The translations under genes and the position numbers were made by a program. From Dermanyssus gallinae (Eukaryota > Arthropoda > Arachnida > Mesostigmata > Dermanyssidae), in assembly GCA_003439945.1 (NCBI GenBank), contig QVRM01001396.1, forward strand, positions 1 to 64,000: a DNA stretch of 64,000 nucleotides, read 5' to 3'. Under the pieces are notes generated by a model, which saw only the letters and a program-made list of their open reading frames with translations, searched no databases and was not told the DNA's origin. Shown piece by piece: positions 23,811 through 35,249 of this stretch; within the stretch, counting starts at the first letter, position 1, and every line of letters begins with the position of its first letter.

Positions 23811-24289
23811 ACAACGTTTTTTCTTTTTCTCTTTATGTCCTTTAAAAGCCTTTTTCCCTTGTCAACTGGTTTAACCTGCTCATGCTAAGGTTACTGTGCG
23901 TGTGCGAATATCGCTTTTCATTACTACACAGCACTAATTTGCAGTCAAACAACGAACGGTATTTGCTTTTTGCTGACTTCTGGCAAGTGTCTCGCCTGAC
24001 GTATCGTTATAAGCCAAAATTCATTCAAACGCGTTTTGGTCTGGTTGGGCTCGGTGGAACAAGCTCGCGAACGAAAGATTACAATGCTTCGAGTGGACGC
24101 ACTGCCTCGACTGAATTTCCGTTTTAAGAACCCCGGCCTGTGGATTGGTTGATTGAGTACCTAATACACTACTAGCAACGTTGTTGCTTTCGGTTTAAAT
24201 GCCATGGTCTTGTATACCCTATCTAAATGCCTCAGCGCTATTATTATTATTATTATTAGCTTTGGCCACACGGCACGGTGATGAGGACG
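23811..24289. other. intergenic, nothing recognised
   Basis: AT-rich sequence with a short (TTA)n at 24241-24258 between two oppositely oriented LINE remnants. Confidence 0.5.
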
Positions 24290-26230
24290 TACTTCGGTCG
24301 TATCACATCTGAGAAGATTAAATCGCAGTTTGACGGTTATGTTGTTAAGCTTAGAAGTCTCAGCCCGCATCAGTCAGCTGCCAAACTAGGTGCAATCGAT
24401 GCACTAAAAAGTTATTGTTTGCTATATGACATTGACGCTGTTCTAACATGTGAGACTTGGTTTAACGAAAACATGCGTGATGGTAAGGCTCGCGTGGCGG
24501 AGGCGTCTGTGTTCTCATCACAAACTCGATAGGGGTTGCAAACGCAGAGTTTAGCTTGCCGGGTAAATATCTGCTGCTTGGTAAATAGGCAATCTTAGTT
24601 TATTCGCTCGTTTACTGATGCGTCTGGGTCAATACTTGATCTTCGAATGTTCAACTCGGTTACAAACAATTGGGTGCCGCTCTCATTGCGAAGTATCTTG
24701 ATGGTGTTAACTGGGCCAGCTTTTTTTTATCGACAGTCCGATTGTAAATGTCATGTACACCAAATTTGTTGGCTAGTGTTCATATTTATTGAACTTGTGT
24801 ACTCCGCCGGTTGACCTGTGTAACTCCGTTAAGGCTATAAAGGCTTACAAAGATCGTGCTCATAGGCAAATGTCGTATAGTACTGCATCTTAGTCTTTTG
24901 AACAAAAGTTAATAAAAGTAACTAAACAACTTCGTATTTTATATAAGTCCAGACTGAACTTTAGAGACTCTCACTCACGTTTTCGGTATACTAATAAACG
25001 GCTAAGGAGAACTAAATTTCTTCCTCCCGCCATGAAATTGGATCCTATGGTAGTTGTTACTGACTCGCAAAAACCTGAGATTCGCGGTCAAATTTTCTAC
25101 TCTGTTCTGTGCGAGCGGTCCGGGCATTTCAGTGGCAAATAACACACGCAGCGTTTCTCATAAAAACGACTTATTCACGACGAAAAAGGGTTATCTTCTT
25201 TGAGTTTGTAATATATTCACTTCTCTCCGATCTTAAAGCCTTACACCTGCAAATATGCCTCTACTTTTTTTTAATAAAAATGTTGCGTTTTTATTTTAGA
25301 CGAGACACTAAAACTCATTTTTGAAATATTTTATGTAGACTGCGCTTTGCTAGACCTTTTCAAACTCAGCCTTATCATTCCTGTACACAAAAAAGACTCT
25401 ATTTATTTTGACCAAAAAAACGCATTTGACAAAGTAGATTACTCTGGAACATCTACGTATCCACACATTTACAGTGCATTGTATGAAAGCATTTTTGAGC
25501 GACCGTTACTTTTAAGAAAAGGTTAGTGACAAACTTAATCGTCCATATCCTGCATTGCTTGGTGTGGTTCAAGGAGGATGCTTATCCCCCTTCTATAATG
25601 TTTTTTTTTGGACATTGAGAAAGGCCTGCCACTCGATGTCAAATATATGCAGATCATTTAAAACTTTATTATTCTGTTTGCTCTAGTGACTGCCATGCTG
25701 TTCTGCAGTCAGCTGTCGCCAGCATTGTTCTATAGTGTTCTGAAAATAACACGACTCTCTCACCCTTCAAATGCGTAGTACTGAAACATGGTGCACTTGA
25801 CCTTGACAAAAAAAAAATAACGACTGCATTTTACCGACTCTCTCTTATACACGGTACCTAGGCATATATAAGATGCCTTTACCTTGCCAATATTGTGGAG
25901 GCATCATTGCGTATTTTAGCGACTCATTATGTATACACTCGCCTTTATTTTTTTCAAACTTACAAATTGCTCTTCTGTTAGGGAGCTCCATCTGTCTGAA
26001 TTCGGAAATTTAGTAGAAGACGTTCAAGACACGTTCCTGAGGCTCCTGCGGATCAGATCAGCCATCAAAGCGTGTTAGGTGATGTTGTTCCTAGTATTGG
26101 CTCACTTTTCGTGCAAAGCAACAAAAATTTTCAGCTCTACGTCAACTACGCAAGTGTGAATTGCTAGGACACTTTTTTGATGAACGCTCCAATAGCCTCG
26201 AATACCAGAGTCAGCGATCAATCACTCCAA
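24290..26230 (+). pseudogene. LINE remnant, endonuclease to RT
   Basis: A plus-strand succession of decayed frames. LRSLSPHQSAAKLGAIDALK and DIDAVLTCETWFNENM (about 24350-24475) resemble the start of a LINE apurinic endonuclease domain. At about 25360-25440, LSLIIPVHKKDS and FDQKNAFDKVDY correspond to RT motifs. VQGGCLSPL (about 25570) is the VPQGSxLSP motif, KYMQIILKLY a damaged YADDLKLY, and FGNLVEDVQDTFLRLLRI (about 26000) the downstream EDVQRRFTR motif. Jockey/CR1-like order with many stops. Confidence 0.7.
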
Positions 26231-26472
26231 AAAGCGTGGCTCGCGATGAGTTCGTAAGCAAATTGTGTGCTTGGCGGTCTGGTGCGATGACCAAATAGGC
26301 GCACGCAAGTTCAAATAGCACTCGCCGATTTGACGATTAGCTAAATTTATCCTTTCAGACTTACGTATGTTGAAAAGAATACATATAAGACCATGATCAT
26401 AATGCCACACATCATCTTTATGTGATAACAAAGGTGTTATAATACGTTATAATATGCAGTATAATAAAATAG

Positions 26473-26477
<5 letters not shown>

Positions 26478-26531
<54 letters not shown>
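26478..26531. repeat. (TA)n microsatellite
   Basis: About 54 bp of TA dinucleotide with a slightly impure left edge. Confidence 0.95.
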
Positions 26532-26533
<2 letters not shown>

Positions 26534-26699
26534 TTTATTTACTTTGATGTGTATGTCACAAAATGTGTGCTTCTTCTCAACCATAGCTCGTAGCATCACA
26601 AAACTTGGTACCAAAATGGTCGTTATTAAGTGTGCATTAGTAATAAAAAATGAGTAACTGTGAAGGCCAGAAGATAAAAAAGCAGAGTTTCATTTCTTA

Positions 26700-26960
26700 A
26701 GAATTTTAGACTAACATTGGATGAAACTCATTAGAAAAGTTTCTTCCAAGTAGGATGACTGAGGCATTCGCAATCATAGATTTGGTGAAAATATATTTAA
26801 AAAAACAAGCTCTATTCAACCATTTTGGGTAATTTTACTCTCACTTCAAAAAATATATTTCCGCCCCTCGTTCCATTAGAAAAAAATCATTTATCTCCGA
26901 GTTGTACCAGAGCCGCAACTCGCAGTTTGACGTACTAATTCTGGAGCATCCCACTAAAAC
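26700..26960. repeat. unclassified dispersed repeat B, copy 1
   Basis: Related to 61300-61600 in the same orientation. Shared blocks are CGCAATC(A/G)TAGATT, a run around CAACCATTT(T/G)GGTAATTT, CTC(A/C)AAA(A/G), CCGC/CCACCCC and TTCC(A/T)TT(A/G)GAAAAAA, and CCGAGTTGT. A partly similar block in 18690-18790 and 59330-59400 suggests a common, longer parent. Non-coding. Confidence 0.5.
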
Positions 26961-27431
26961 TGTAGTGCTGCTATCTTCATAAAAATCTTCTAGACTTTAA
27001 ACGCATACTTTTTTACCGCACTCAACCAATTAAGTATCAAAACCAGAACGATAATAATTCGCTATTCAGCCTTGTAATTGCTGGCTGTAATATATGTTTT
27101 TATTATCAAAACATTCACGTTTATACAGAGGTTCACAGCTCCTCAATGCAATCAAAAGTTAGTACGGAACATTTACTTATAAACCCGTATGACACTTGTC
27201 ATGTCGTTTCAGGTCGCTAAAGCCCAAAACGATATGTGGTAAGATGAGATCAAGACTCTACTTCAGACGTCCTTATCTTAGCAGAGTCTACGTTACGTGT
27301 CGTACGTTCAATTCAGGTGCGACAGATTGGTCTATCTATGTTGAATTAAATTATATAGTACGTCGTATCCCAAGTCTTATCACATGATGTCCACACTAAG
27401 ACGAAGTATAACCTCCCGTATAACCTCCCAT

Positions 27432-27620
27432 AGAAAATGGTTCAACAGAGAGCATGAAGAAGTCACCTACTACTATCTGCAGCAAGTATTAGAATAGGCA
27501 AGACTTCGGATGGCAAATGTGTCATGTGATGTATGACAAGACTCACCGGCAATGACGCCTAGGTGCATGACGGTGACAGACTTAGTCACTGCTGTGCTCG
27601 AGGATGCGTCTAAGTATTAG
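27432..27620 (+). pseudogene. LINE 3'-end fragment, copy A of a direct repeat
   Basis: Near-identical to 28673-28889 except for a missing and rearranged part in the middle. The right-hand 129 bp (27492-27620) differ from copy B at about one position. The encoded segment is the C-terminal region described for copy B. Confidence 0.75.
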
Positions 27621-28035
27621 TCATTTGTACGATATACGTGCTATTACTTATGTAGTCAAATGATATGGAGTTTAACGGATTGCTGGAATCACCCAGCCTC
27701 ACTAACCCAGCGCAAAGTTTTACGAACGGCGTTCTTTTAGGCTAGTTGAATTGAAGGCGCTTTGCATAACTCGATTGGAGAATACACGAACTGTAGCATG
27801 TGATGGCCTTCTTCGTTGATTTCTGACTTTCTTATGGCTAGTCTAATGATGAGAGCGCGACTGTCGACGCACTCCGGTCGACGTTTTCTGGCTCTTGTTT
27901 TTTGAGGAGGGACTAAGTGGAAAATGCGGTTTGCACACACGGACACCACGCCAGGAAGGCTCAGCTGCAAATGGGCCGGTAGTGTGGCGCTTCAAAACAC
28001 TTAAAACTAGTCATGTCCCCATCCCCACACTCAAA

Positions 28036-28229
28036 TGGGAATTAGTAAAGTTTTCGGGCTGACCCTCAGCCAAAATTTAACGTCCACGGAACTGTTTTTC
28101 ACAGTGCTTTATAGAAGAACCCCCATAAATACAAATGTGCAACGGTGGGGCTCAAACCCGCGCACCTCCTATGCGTCTCCTCCGGTTGCGAGACGCAGAC
28201 TTAAGCCACCACGCCACCGGGCTCGACAC
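28036..28229 (-). mobile_element. tRNA-derived SINE (family B), copy 1
   Basis: On the minus strand it begins GAGCCCGGTGGCGTGGTGGC (box A), has box B GGTTTGAGCCC, then CCACCGTTGCACATTTGTATTTATG. A body follows with GGACGTTAAATTTTGGCTGAGGGTCAGCCCGAAAA split over 28050-28100. The same body follows the tRNA-like head at 32998-33180 and 63640-63830, which defines a family about 190 bp long. Confidence 0.85.
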
Positions 28230-28625
28230 TCAACTGGAAACTTCGCTAGCCTTTTCTGGCAGCGAAATTAATCATAAAATGTTATAGACGCTCATACGAC
28301 GTCGCATGATTGTAGCTTGGGTGCCAAGGTGTGTGCTACCGTTCCGATAACTAAAACCGTTTGTCAATCTTGCGGAACCACGTGACACCAATCTAAAACG
28401 AGGCATGTTGCGTGTAGAGAACTCTGTTGTTTTCCATAGAGGCCTGCTATATAATGCGAACGTGATGATGATGACGACGCTAGCGTGAGTCACACATCCG
28501 ATCTTATATGACCGCACAGTTTGTGCTCCTATGTCGGGTAACAACATCAGTATAATTTCACTCTCACTCCGAAACAGGCTTCTCCGAGACCATGTTTCGT
28601 TAGAACACAATACTTGCTTCAATGA

Positions 28626-28890
28626 GCTCTACAGTTCCCGACGAGCCAGAAGCCTGGACCCGCCAGGTCCTCAGAAAATGGTTCAACAGAGAGCATGAAG
28701 AAGTCACCTATCTGACGCAGGTATTAACGAGGCACAGGTACTTTCGAAAATACTTGCATAGAATAGGCAAGACTTCGGATGGCAAATGTGTCATGTGATG
28801 TATGACAAGACTCACCGGCAATGACGCCTAGGTGCATGACGGTGACAGACTTAGTCACTGCTGTGCTCGAGGATGCGTCTAAATATTAGC
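28626..28890 (+). pseudogene. LINE ORF2 C-terminal fragment, copy B
   Basis: Plus-strand translation from 28626 gives EAWTRQVLRKWFNREHEEV, then TYLTQVLTRHRYFRKYLHRI and GKTSDGKCVMC. This is the pattern of the region before the CxxC zinc motif near the end of R1/LOA-type ORF2. A stop after the second Cys and a later frame change mark it as dead. The part from 28673 on is duplicated at 27432-27620. Confidence 0.8.
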
Positions 28891-28899
28891 AGGGTATCA

Positions 28900-29222
28900 G
28901 ACTGATAGACGATACAATGAGAATGAAACACGAGCCATAACACAACGAACTGAAAGGATGAGCCAATCAAAAGAAGGTGGAATAGCGGCTAAAAACCAAC
29001 AACATTAAAAAGGAAAAATTATAAAAAGAGCGCCCAGAAGAATCTCCATTTGCAGCAAAATAAAACGAAAGTAATTCCGGTCAAAATGCCTGTAACATAT
29101 ATTCAATTAAAAGAAGAAAAACTCATACCGGGAGCCCCAGAACATATCGGCATGTACTTCCCGAACGTCGCCGAACAAGGCTGATGACAATCTCTCGGAT
29201 TGTGTCTTCTTTGTAGTAATGT
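28900..29222. other. A-rich tail region, no gene
   Basis: A-rich sequence following the LINE C-terminal fragment, possibly its 3' UTR and tail. No other feature seen. Confidence 0.4.
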
Positions 29223-31650
29223 ATGAAGATGTGCGTTATCGCCCGTGTTGTTCTTGACGTTGATGATGTTGTTGTTGTTGTTGTCGCTGTTGATGATGCT
29301 GATAGTGGCGCTGATGGGGTTGGTGGTGGTTGTGTTATCGATGTGAAGGTGGCGTTCGTTGTGTGTTGTTGTTGTCTTTATTGTTGTTTTTGTTGCTGTT
29401 GTTGTTTTTGTTGTTATGTATTCTGTCTACTAAGATGACAGCCAGGAGAAGAACGATAAAGAATATGCCAGTGTTGGCGGTGGTATTGATTACTGCTGTA
29501 TGATGGCAGTGTCGGCGGGCGCCGTGTTTACCACCGCACCGATGCAACATCATCATCAGCTGCACGATGAGCTGCAACGAACGATGAACGCTGCTGCACG
29601 ATGAACAAATAGCCTAGGATCGTGGCAGCTGCAACGAACGGCCGTGCCGCGTCAGGCCGTCCGTCGTCGTCGCCGCAAGTGCCGATGAGAGCTGCGTCTG
29701 TCTAGCAGCGTCTGTAGCGCATCATCGCCTTGCGACAGCGACTGCTCGTCGACGTCGGCTCGGCGTCGCTACAGCCGCACCAGCCGCCACCGCTGCTGCT
29801 GCTGCTGCTGCTGTCGTTGTTGTAGTTGTTTGGTGGAGACGATAGAGCTCGATTAGTTCATTTGGCTCGATATCTTCGAGTCCATCATCTTTTATTAGCG
29901 GGAATCGATAGGCATCAAGGGATTGTCTCGGCGATCATCGAGCCGATCATCTAGGAGCGATCTAGGCGGTGGTGGTGGCGACGGCAGCGGCGGCGGCTAC
30001 GGTGGCCACCATGATGAGCTCCATGATCGAGGAGTCAGTCAGTCTCCATGATCGGACGGCCGGCCGGCGCGCGCCACCTTTCTCTCACATCTCATCTCGA
30101 CGACGAGACAACGGTGCTGCTGCTTCTGCTGCGGCTGGTGAGGATGATGGTGGTGGTCTTGATTGCGGCGATGATGGCGGTGATCTTAATGATGATGATG
30201 ATGATAATGATAATGACGATTATCTTGATTACGACGACAGTGATGATGATGATGATGATGGCAATCGATTTGATACTGATGACGATTATGATGATGGTGA
30301 TTGTGGTCTTTGTTGTGATCATGGTGATGGGACTGTTGATTATGACCATCATAATCATGGTGATGGGACTGTTGATTATGACCATCATAATCATGGTGAA
30401 TTTTATTGCGATGATGATGATGATGATGATGATGATGAAGGTGGGCAATGAAGATAATGATGATCACCATCACAACAACAGCAGCAGCAGCAACATAGAT
30501 GATGATTCGTAGCGTGAACCTCACTTACCTCACTCATGGCGATGAGGGCGAGTGCAATAATTGATGATGAGTCGCCGTCAATCAATCCCTCGGTCAGTCG
30601 CTTGACGACGTCAACTGGACTGCAACGTGGGTCAACGTTGATCGTTTTGACTGTTGTTATTGTTAGTAATAGTACATAGTCCAGAGGACCGTACCAGCTG
30701 TAGTAGCATGCTACGACGTGCACAAAAAAGCAGGACAACAACGCCTCGAGCTTTGGCTGGTCCCGTGTGCTACAACCCCCAACTACTCTACACTTATGCT
30801 ACGTGCGTCGCGTATCTCGCTTCGACTGTCGCGCACGATGTTCTTGTTGTAGTTATTGTCGCCGTCGTCGTTGTCGTGCGAGTCATCTTAGTCGTCCTAG
30901 CTGTCCTGGCCCCCCACATGTTTCCACTCCCTTCTTCTCGAGGTCGTCATCGCAACCTTAGCCTGATGCCCGTAATCATCGAGAACTCGATTACTTTAGC
31001 AGCCGCTGCGCCGACGACAACAACAACAACAGCAATCGCAACAACAACAACGACGACGACGACAACAACGGCAGCGACAGCGGGCTAAATTTGAAACAAT
31101 GTGCTTGGGTGGCCGCCCGCCTCGAATGAGGTGTGACTGGTGAGCAAGATAGCGGCGGCCATCCACCATTTATCTAACCTAGTCTAGTGCTACGACTCAC
31201 TCGTGCCGGCTGGTGCATTCGGAAATTCTGGAGGTGAGTTCTGCTGCCCCTTCTCCCCCCCCCCCCCCCCTGCTTCTTCTCATCTGTATCTTTCTCGACT
31301 CCTTTTTCAGCTCGTTCTCATCCTCCAAAGGGAAGCCGAGAGCGGGTGGGAAACGGGGAAGGGGGTGAAGCTGAGGGCGCACTGTTTCGGCGATGGCGAC
31401 AGGCGGCGAACTTCAGAACAACGACGATGACGATGACGCGACAACAGGTCGACCGACAATCAATGTGCGAAAAGCTTTTGAAGAGACGCCGCATCCACCT
31501 AGGCGGTAGCTGGATAGGTAGCCAGCCACGCTTCTGCTCATCTTGGACATCATCGCTGCCGCTGCGGCTGCCGCCATCGCCACTGCCGCGGTTACCCCCT
31601 CGATGACGACTTCTGACAAGCGCCGACACGATATCGCCACCATCGATAAC
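29223..31650. other. GC-richer simple-repeat island without recognisable gene
   Basis: GTT-type triplets at 29260-29420, CTG at 29790-29815, long GAT-type tracts at 30140-30445 (with a 36-bp unit, GTGATGGGACTGTTGATTATG and onwards, duplicated at about 30323-30395), CAA/CGA-type at 31015-31080, and a run of 16 C at 31255-31270. Frames up to 160 residues on both strands are Asp, Met, Ile or Thr runs. It could be an untranslated exon or a promoter region, but nothing shows this directly. Confidence 0.5.
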
Positions 31651-31652
31651 AT

Positions 31653-31653
31653 G

Positions 31654-31703
<50 letters not shown>
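31653..31703. repeat. (TA)n microsatellite
   Basis: About 50 bp of TA dinucleotide directly abutting copy 1 of the 195-bp direct repeat. Confidence 0.95.
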
Positions 31704-31709
<6 letters not shown>

Positions 31710-31896
31710 TTTAATATGTATTATAACTTGAACAAAAACCTGAATACCGTAAGAAATATCGCTTTGGAAGGTTATTCCGCGCCGAAATTTCCTCTTAAAG
31801 CTAGCAAAAGAGTGCCTGAATCACTCACTTAATTGATAACAACGCGCCAAGTCGGTGTTCCTGCATACATGATGTGATTAATGGTAACCGTTAGTA

Positions 31897-31898
<2 letters not shown>
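31704..31898 (+). repeat. 195-bp direct repeat, copy 1
   Basis: Runs from GTGTGTTTTAATATG to CCGTTAGTAAT. It matches 32606-32800 at all but two positions (CGCGCC against CACGCC; CCTGAAT against CCTAAAT). It is flanked on both sides by (TA)n. No coding frame; no recognised family. Confidence 0.97.
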
Positions 31899-31944
<46 letters not shown>

Positions 31945-32605
31945 TTAGCGTAACCGAACAAGAGCGCAAAATGGAATTTTGTCGCCATTTCTGATGTTCG
32001 ACTTTGACAAACAAACCATTTCTCCGAGTTCGAGTCCGCCGTTATTAAAAATGGATCGCTCGCTCGCCGACCCAACGACGCATTCGCATGCGTAAACACA
32101 GATTATAAAGGTCTTCTCCTGCCACAACTCGCAAATAGCGACCAATGTAACCAATGTACCAAAGTATGAATTGGTACTGTGGGTGACGAATTGCACAGAA
32201 TCAACGTTGAAGAGAATAGTCAAAAAGTTCAGGACTGCACTAGATATGCAACTGTTTGTGTAATATCCCGTAATGAACGGACTTTTACCTCTGGAGTTTT
32301 TGAAATGAAAGGTTTATGTTAACAAACCTACGATCCAAGTCAAAAAGGAGGGCATTAGACGTTTTTTTTACTGAGGTCCAGCCACAAGTAGGTCAAAGCA
32401 TGATTGAAATGTTCTTTTATAGAAAGCAAAGGGTTCAACAAAGCCGAAGATGTCATATTCCAGATATGTTGTTCCATAGAGATGTCTCCCATGTCTACTT
32501 TATGAATAAACCGAAAGTTCGCTAACAAATTTAAAAAAAAACTGTGTTTTATTTAGATTTTTAATGGTATGCTTTTGTTGTGGCGCCCTGTATATGCTTA
32601 TGCGT
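31899..32605. other. segment between the 195-bp repeats
   Basis: (TA)n to 31945, then AT-rich unique sequence with only short frames (69 residues at 32316-32525). No primer-binding site, polypurine tract or protease/RT motif was seen, so an LTR-type element is not demonstrated. Confidence 0.5.
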
Positions 32606-32800
32606 GTGTGTTTTAATATGTATTATAACTTGAACAAAAACCTGAATACCGTAAGAAATATCGCTTTGGAAGGTTATTCCACGCCGAAATTTCCTCTTAA
32701 AGCTAGCAAAAGAGTGCCTAAATCACTCACTTAATTGATAACAACGCGCCAAGTCGGTGTTCCTGCATACATGATGTGATTAATGGTAACCGTTAGTAAT
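32606..32800 (+). repeat. 195-bp direct repeat, copy 2
   Basis: About 99% identical to 31704-31898. Preceded by TGGCGCCCTGTATATGCTTA and followed by GTGTGTCTAG. The 707 bp between the copies holds (TA)n and AT-rich sequence with no identified coding function. Confidence 0.97.
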
Positions 32801-32997
32801 GTGTGTCTAGTATCAACATGGCAACCATCGCATGCCAAACCTGACCACAAGTGGGATAACTGGGGTATATCCAGAGCCGTAATATCTCTTGGCCCGACTT
32901 AACTACAATTATTCGTATCAAATATTCAATATGTTACATAGGCACTTTTAGTAAAATCACCTATATAGTTCATGCTGAGCTAGCCAAAATAAGTGTC

Positions 32998-33180
32998 GAG
33001 CCCGGTGGCGTAGTACATAAGTCTACGCCTCGCAACCGGAGGAGACACATAGGTGCGCGGGTTCGAGTCCTACCGTTGCACATTTGTATCTATGAGGGTC
33101 CGTCTATGAAACAATGCGAAAAGCAGCCCCGTGGACGGTAAATCTTGGCCGAGGGTCAGCCCAAAAACATCGAAATGAGT
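32998..33180 (+). mobile_element. tRNA-derived SINE (family B), copy 2
   Basis: Plus-strand copy: GAGCCCGGTGGCGTAGTAC (box A), box B GGTTCGAGTCC at 33060-33070, then TACCGTTGCACATTTGTATC and the family body with GTGGACGGTAAATCTTGGCC and GAGGGTCAGCCC. It has the best-preserved box B of the family in this window. The acceptor stem does not close, so it is not a tRNA gene. Confidence 0.88.
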
Positions 33181-33728
33181 TCACAGCCCAGCTCGTAACC
33201 ACAACGGGCTAGAGTTCGTTGCCAGCCCTTATTTTCTCTATCAGCAGGATACGCAATAGTATCGATCTGCAAGGTCACTTCGTTGATGACGCTTGTGTGG
33301 CCTCTAGTGTTCCTCATTACATTTGAATCAGCGAAGTGTCTAGATAGACATACAACACACGCCCACAGACACATTGCATTAGCCTAGACAACGTCGTATC
33401 TACGTCTAACCAGATTGACTCCGGTGGTAAGCTAGGATCTATCAAGCTATCGATATAGCTAGCCCACGATATGGACTTGACTGCACCCTGTCGTCGCGTA
33501 AGTTTTCATTCTCTAAACACCTTGTCCCTTTCAATGTCGAATAGAAATGCTTTATAAGTTGGCCTCTGGCATGAAAGAGATATTCCAATCGGAAGGGTAA
33601 CTAGAGTAGTTAGTAATAGGGATGCAGAGTACCAGCCTCGAGACACATAATTCGAGCAGAATGTTGTTGAGGTTGATTTTTTTTACACAACTTGTATGCA
33701 AGGGCAGACATTGCAGAAAATAGATGTA

Positions 33729-33730
<2 letters not shown>
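33181..33730. other. intergenic, nothing recognised
   Basis: Unique sequence without repeats or coding signals, up to a (TA)n tract at 33731-33777. Confidence 0.5.
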
Positions 33731-33780
<50 letters not shown>

Positions 33781-33864
33781 CGACAACCGATGAAGCTCTG
33801 GGATACTTTATCATATTTATTTCACTCATATTAAGTATGCATATAACATAAACACTTATACAGA

Positions 33865-34880
33865 TTACACAATTATATCGTCTGCTGCTCGCGGCATGTC
33901 ATTCGAGAGATGCAGTGCAGTGATCTCTTCGTAAGGGCCAGGCAGGCACACGCATGAAACTTCGTACACACCTGAGAGCACAGTCGACAGACGCACTCGG
34001 TGTACTCCTCGTGGAAGCTCGTATTCGAACAAACCAGGTGATGATGCCATGAACTATGTATCTGGTATAGACGTGGCGATTGTCGCATGCAAGACCAGAC
34101 CAGAGGTGAGAGGCCCTGAAAATATCCAGGTCTCCAACCTCTCGTCGGACTTGTTCAACTTTATTTTCTCATTCCGAGATAAAGCTCTCGAATGGTACTG
34201 TACGCGGCGTCTTCAACCTCAATCGAATTATCTCAACAACCGGTGCACAGCCTGACAGTAGGTACACAAAGCGGCTCCTTGCCCGCATTGACAGGCAAAG
34301 TACACGCTTCATGTACATTGTGAAACACCTTTTAAGCAAACCAAAGTTTGTCCGAGTGAAGTGTTCCCATACTCTGTCATAACCATCAGCGCCGGAACAA
34401 TCTTGAGGTAGAAAAGCGCCACTGCCGTCGGGACGGACAGTCGCCGGACATCGCCTATCTCTCCATAAAGAGAAATGAGGGCTGTGCGCGCTGTCTCGAC
34501 GATGCGAGCAGTGAAGGTCGTCCCAGTATAATGAAGCCGAAGCCCCAGATACCGGAAAGAGTTGACAAATTCCAAGAATTGGCCGCCGCAACGTATAACG
34601 TCTTTAGCAGCCAATCGACCTCCTCTTCTGAATCTCATAGTCTTGGTCTTCTTGGCGTTTATTTTCAGCTCTCTTGAGACAAGGAACGCCTTCGCCAGAG
34701 CAGTGATGCGCTGGATAGCACCCAGGTCGTGATGAGCTACCACTATGTCATCTGCGTACATCACAACTGTGGCCTTCTGGAACTCTTGTCGAATATAATC
34801 GACAAAATCGGCAAGCAGAAGAGTGAAGGAGACGCAGCTCAATGGGTCGCCTTGCGGGGTTCCCACAGGGGAACTTGCGG
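33865..34880 (-). pseudogene. non-LTR retrotransposon RT and C-terminus, family C copy 1
   Basis: A minus-strand frame 34866-34309 has GTPQGDPLSCVSFTLLLADF, then VVMYADDIVVAH (catalytic YADD at about 34758-34747), then LKINAKKTKTMRF, RRGGRL and FVNSFRYLGLRLHY, ordinary RT palm and thumb features. After frame changes the C-terminal piece (34088-33873) has HHLVCSNTSFHEEYTECVCR and LCSQVCTKFHACACLA, a cysteine-rich end like that of 61816-62922. TTTATTTCACTC just below 33825 resembles the 3' end of the other copy. Disrupted but fairly young. Confidence 0.85.
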
Positions 34881-34946
34881 GGTTACCAGTGAGGTGTCCT
34901 CATCAAGGAAGCTGGAAATTACGCTCAGAAGAGAGTCACCAAACCA

Positions 34947-34981
<35 letters not shown>

Positions 34982-34983
<2 letters not shown>

Positions 34984-35200
34984 CTGAGCAATCATTACAA
35001 GGCTGTAGTGATATTGACCATACTATTGTATATTTTACCCAATCTGGTGCGGAAATAAATCATGCGAATATATGTATATATATATATATATATATACTGA
35101 GTGATTTGTCATTATTAGTTTCATTACGAGGTTGTAAAGATATTGATCATACTATTGTATATTTTACCCAATCTGGTGTGGAAATAAATCATGTGAATAT
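34982..35200 (+). repeat. tandem duplication of about 110 bp, two copies
   Basis: ATACTATTGTATATTTTACCC, then AATCTGGTG(C/T)GGAAATAAATCATG(C/T)GAATATAT, occurs at about 35019-35075 and 35147-35203. Each is followed by (TA)n and preceded by an ACTGAG(C/T)(A/G)AT block. Confidence 0.85.
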
Positions 35201-35249
35201 ATATATATATATATATACATAGATAGATAGATAGATATAGTAAGTTCGC

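Noticed and set aside
29969..30524. Asp-, Met- and Ile-rich frames up to 160 residues on both strands
   Set aside because: Products of GAT/ATC triplet tracts.
30654..31088. 144-residue frame with a hydrophobic middle and Thr-rich end
   Set aside because: The Thr end is a CAA/CGA repeat and the rest has no recognisable motif or clear splice context.
31704..32800. LTR retrotransposon
   Set aside because: The 195-bp repeats lack TG...CA ends and the inside shows no primer site, protease, RT or integrase.
32998..33072. Functional tRNA gene
   Set aside because: The same head and a shared body occur in several places and the acceptor stem does not close; it is a SINE.
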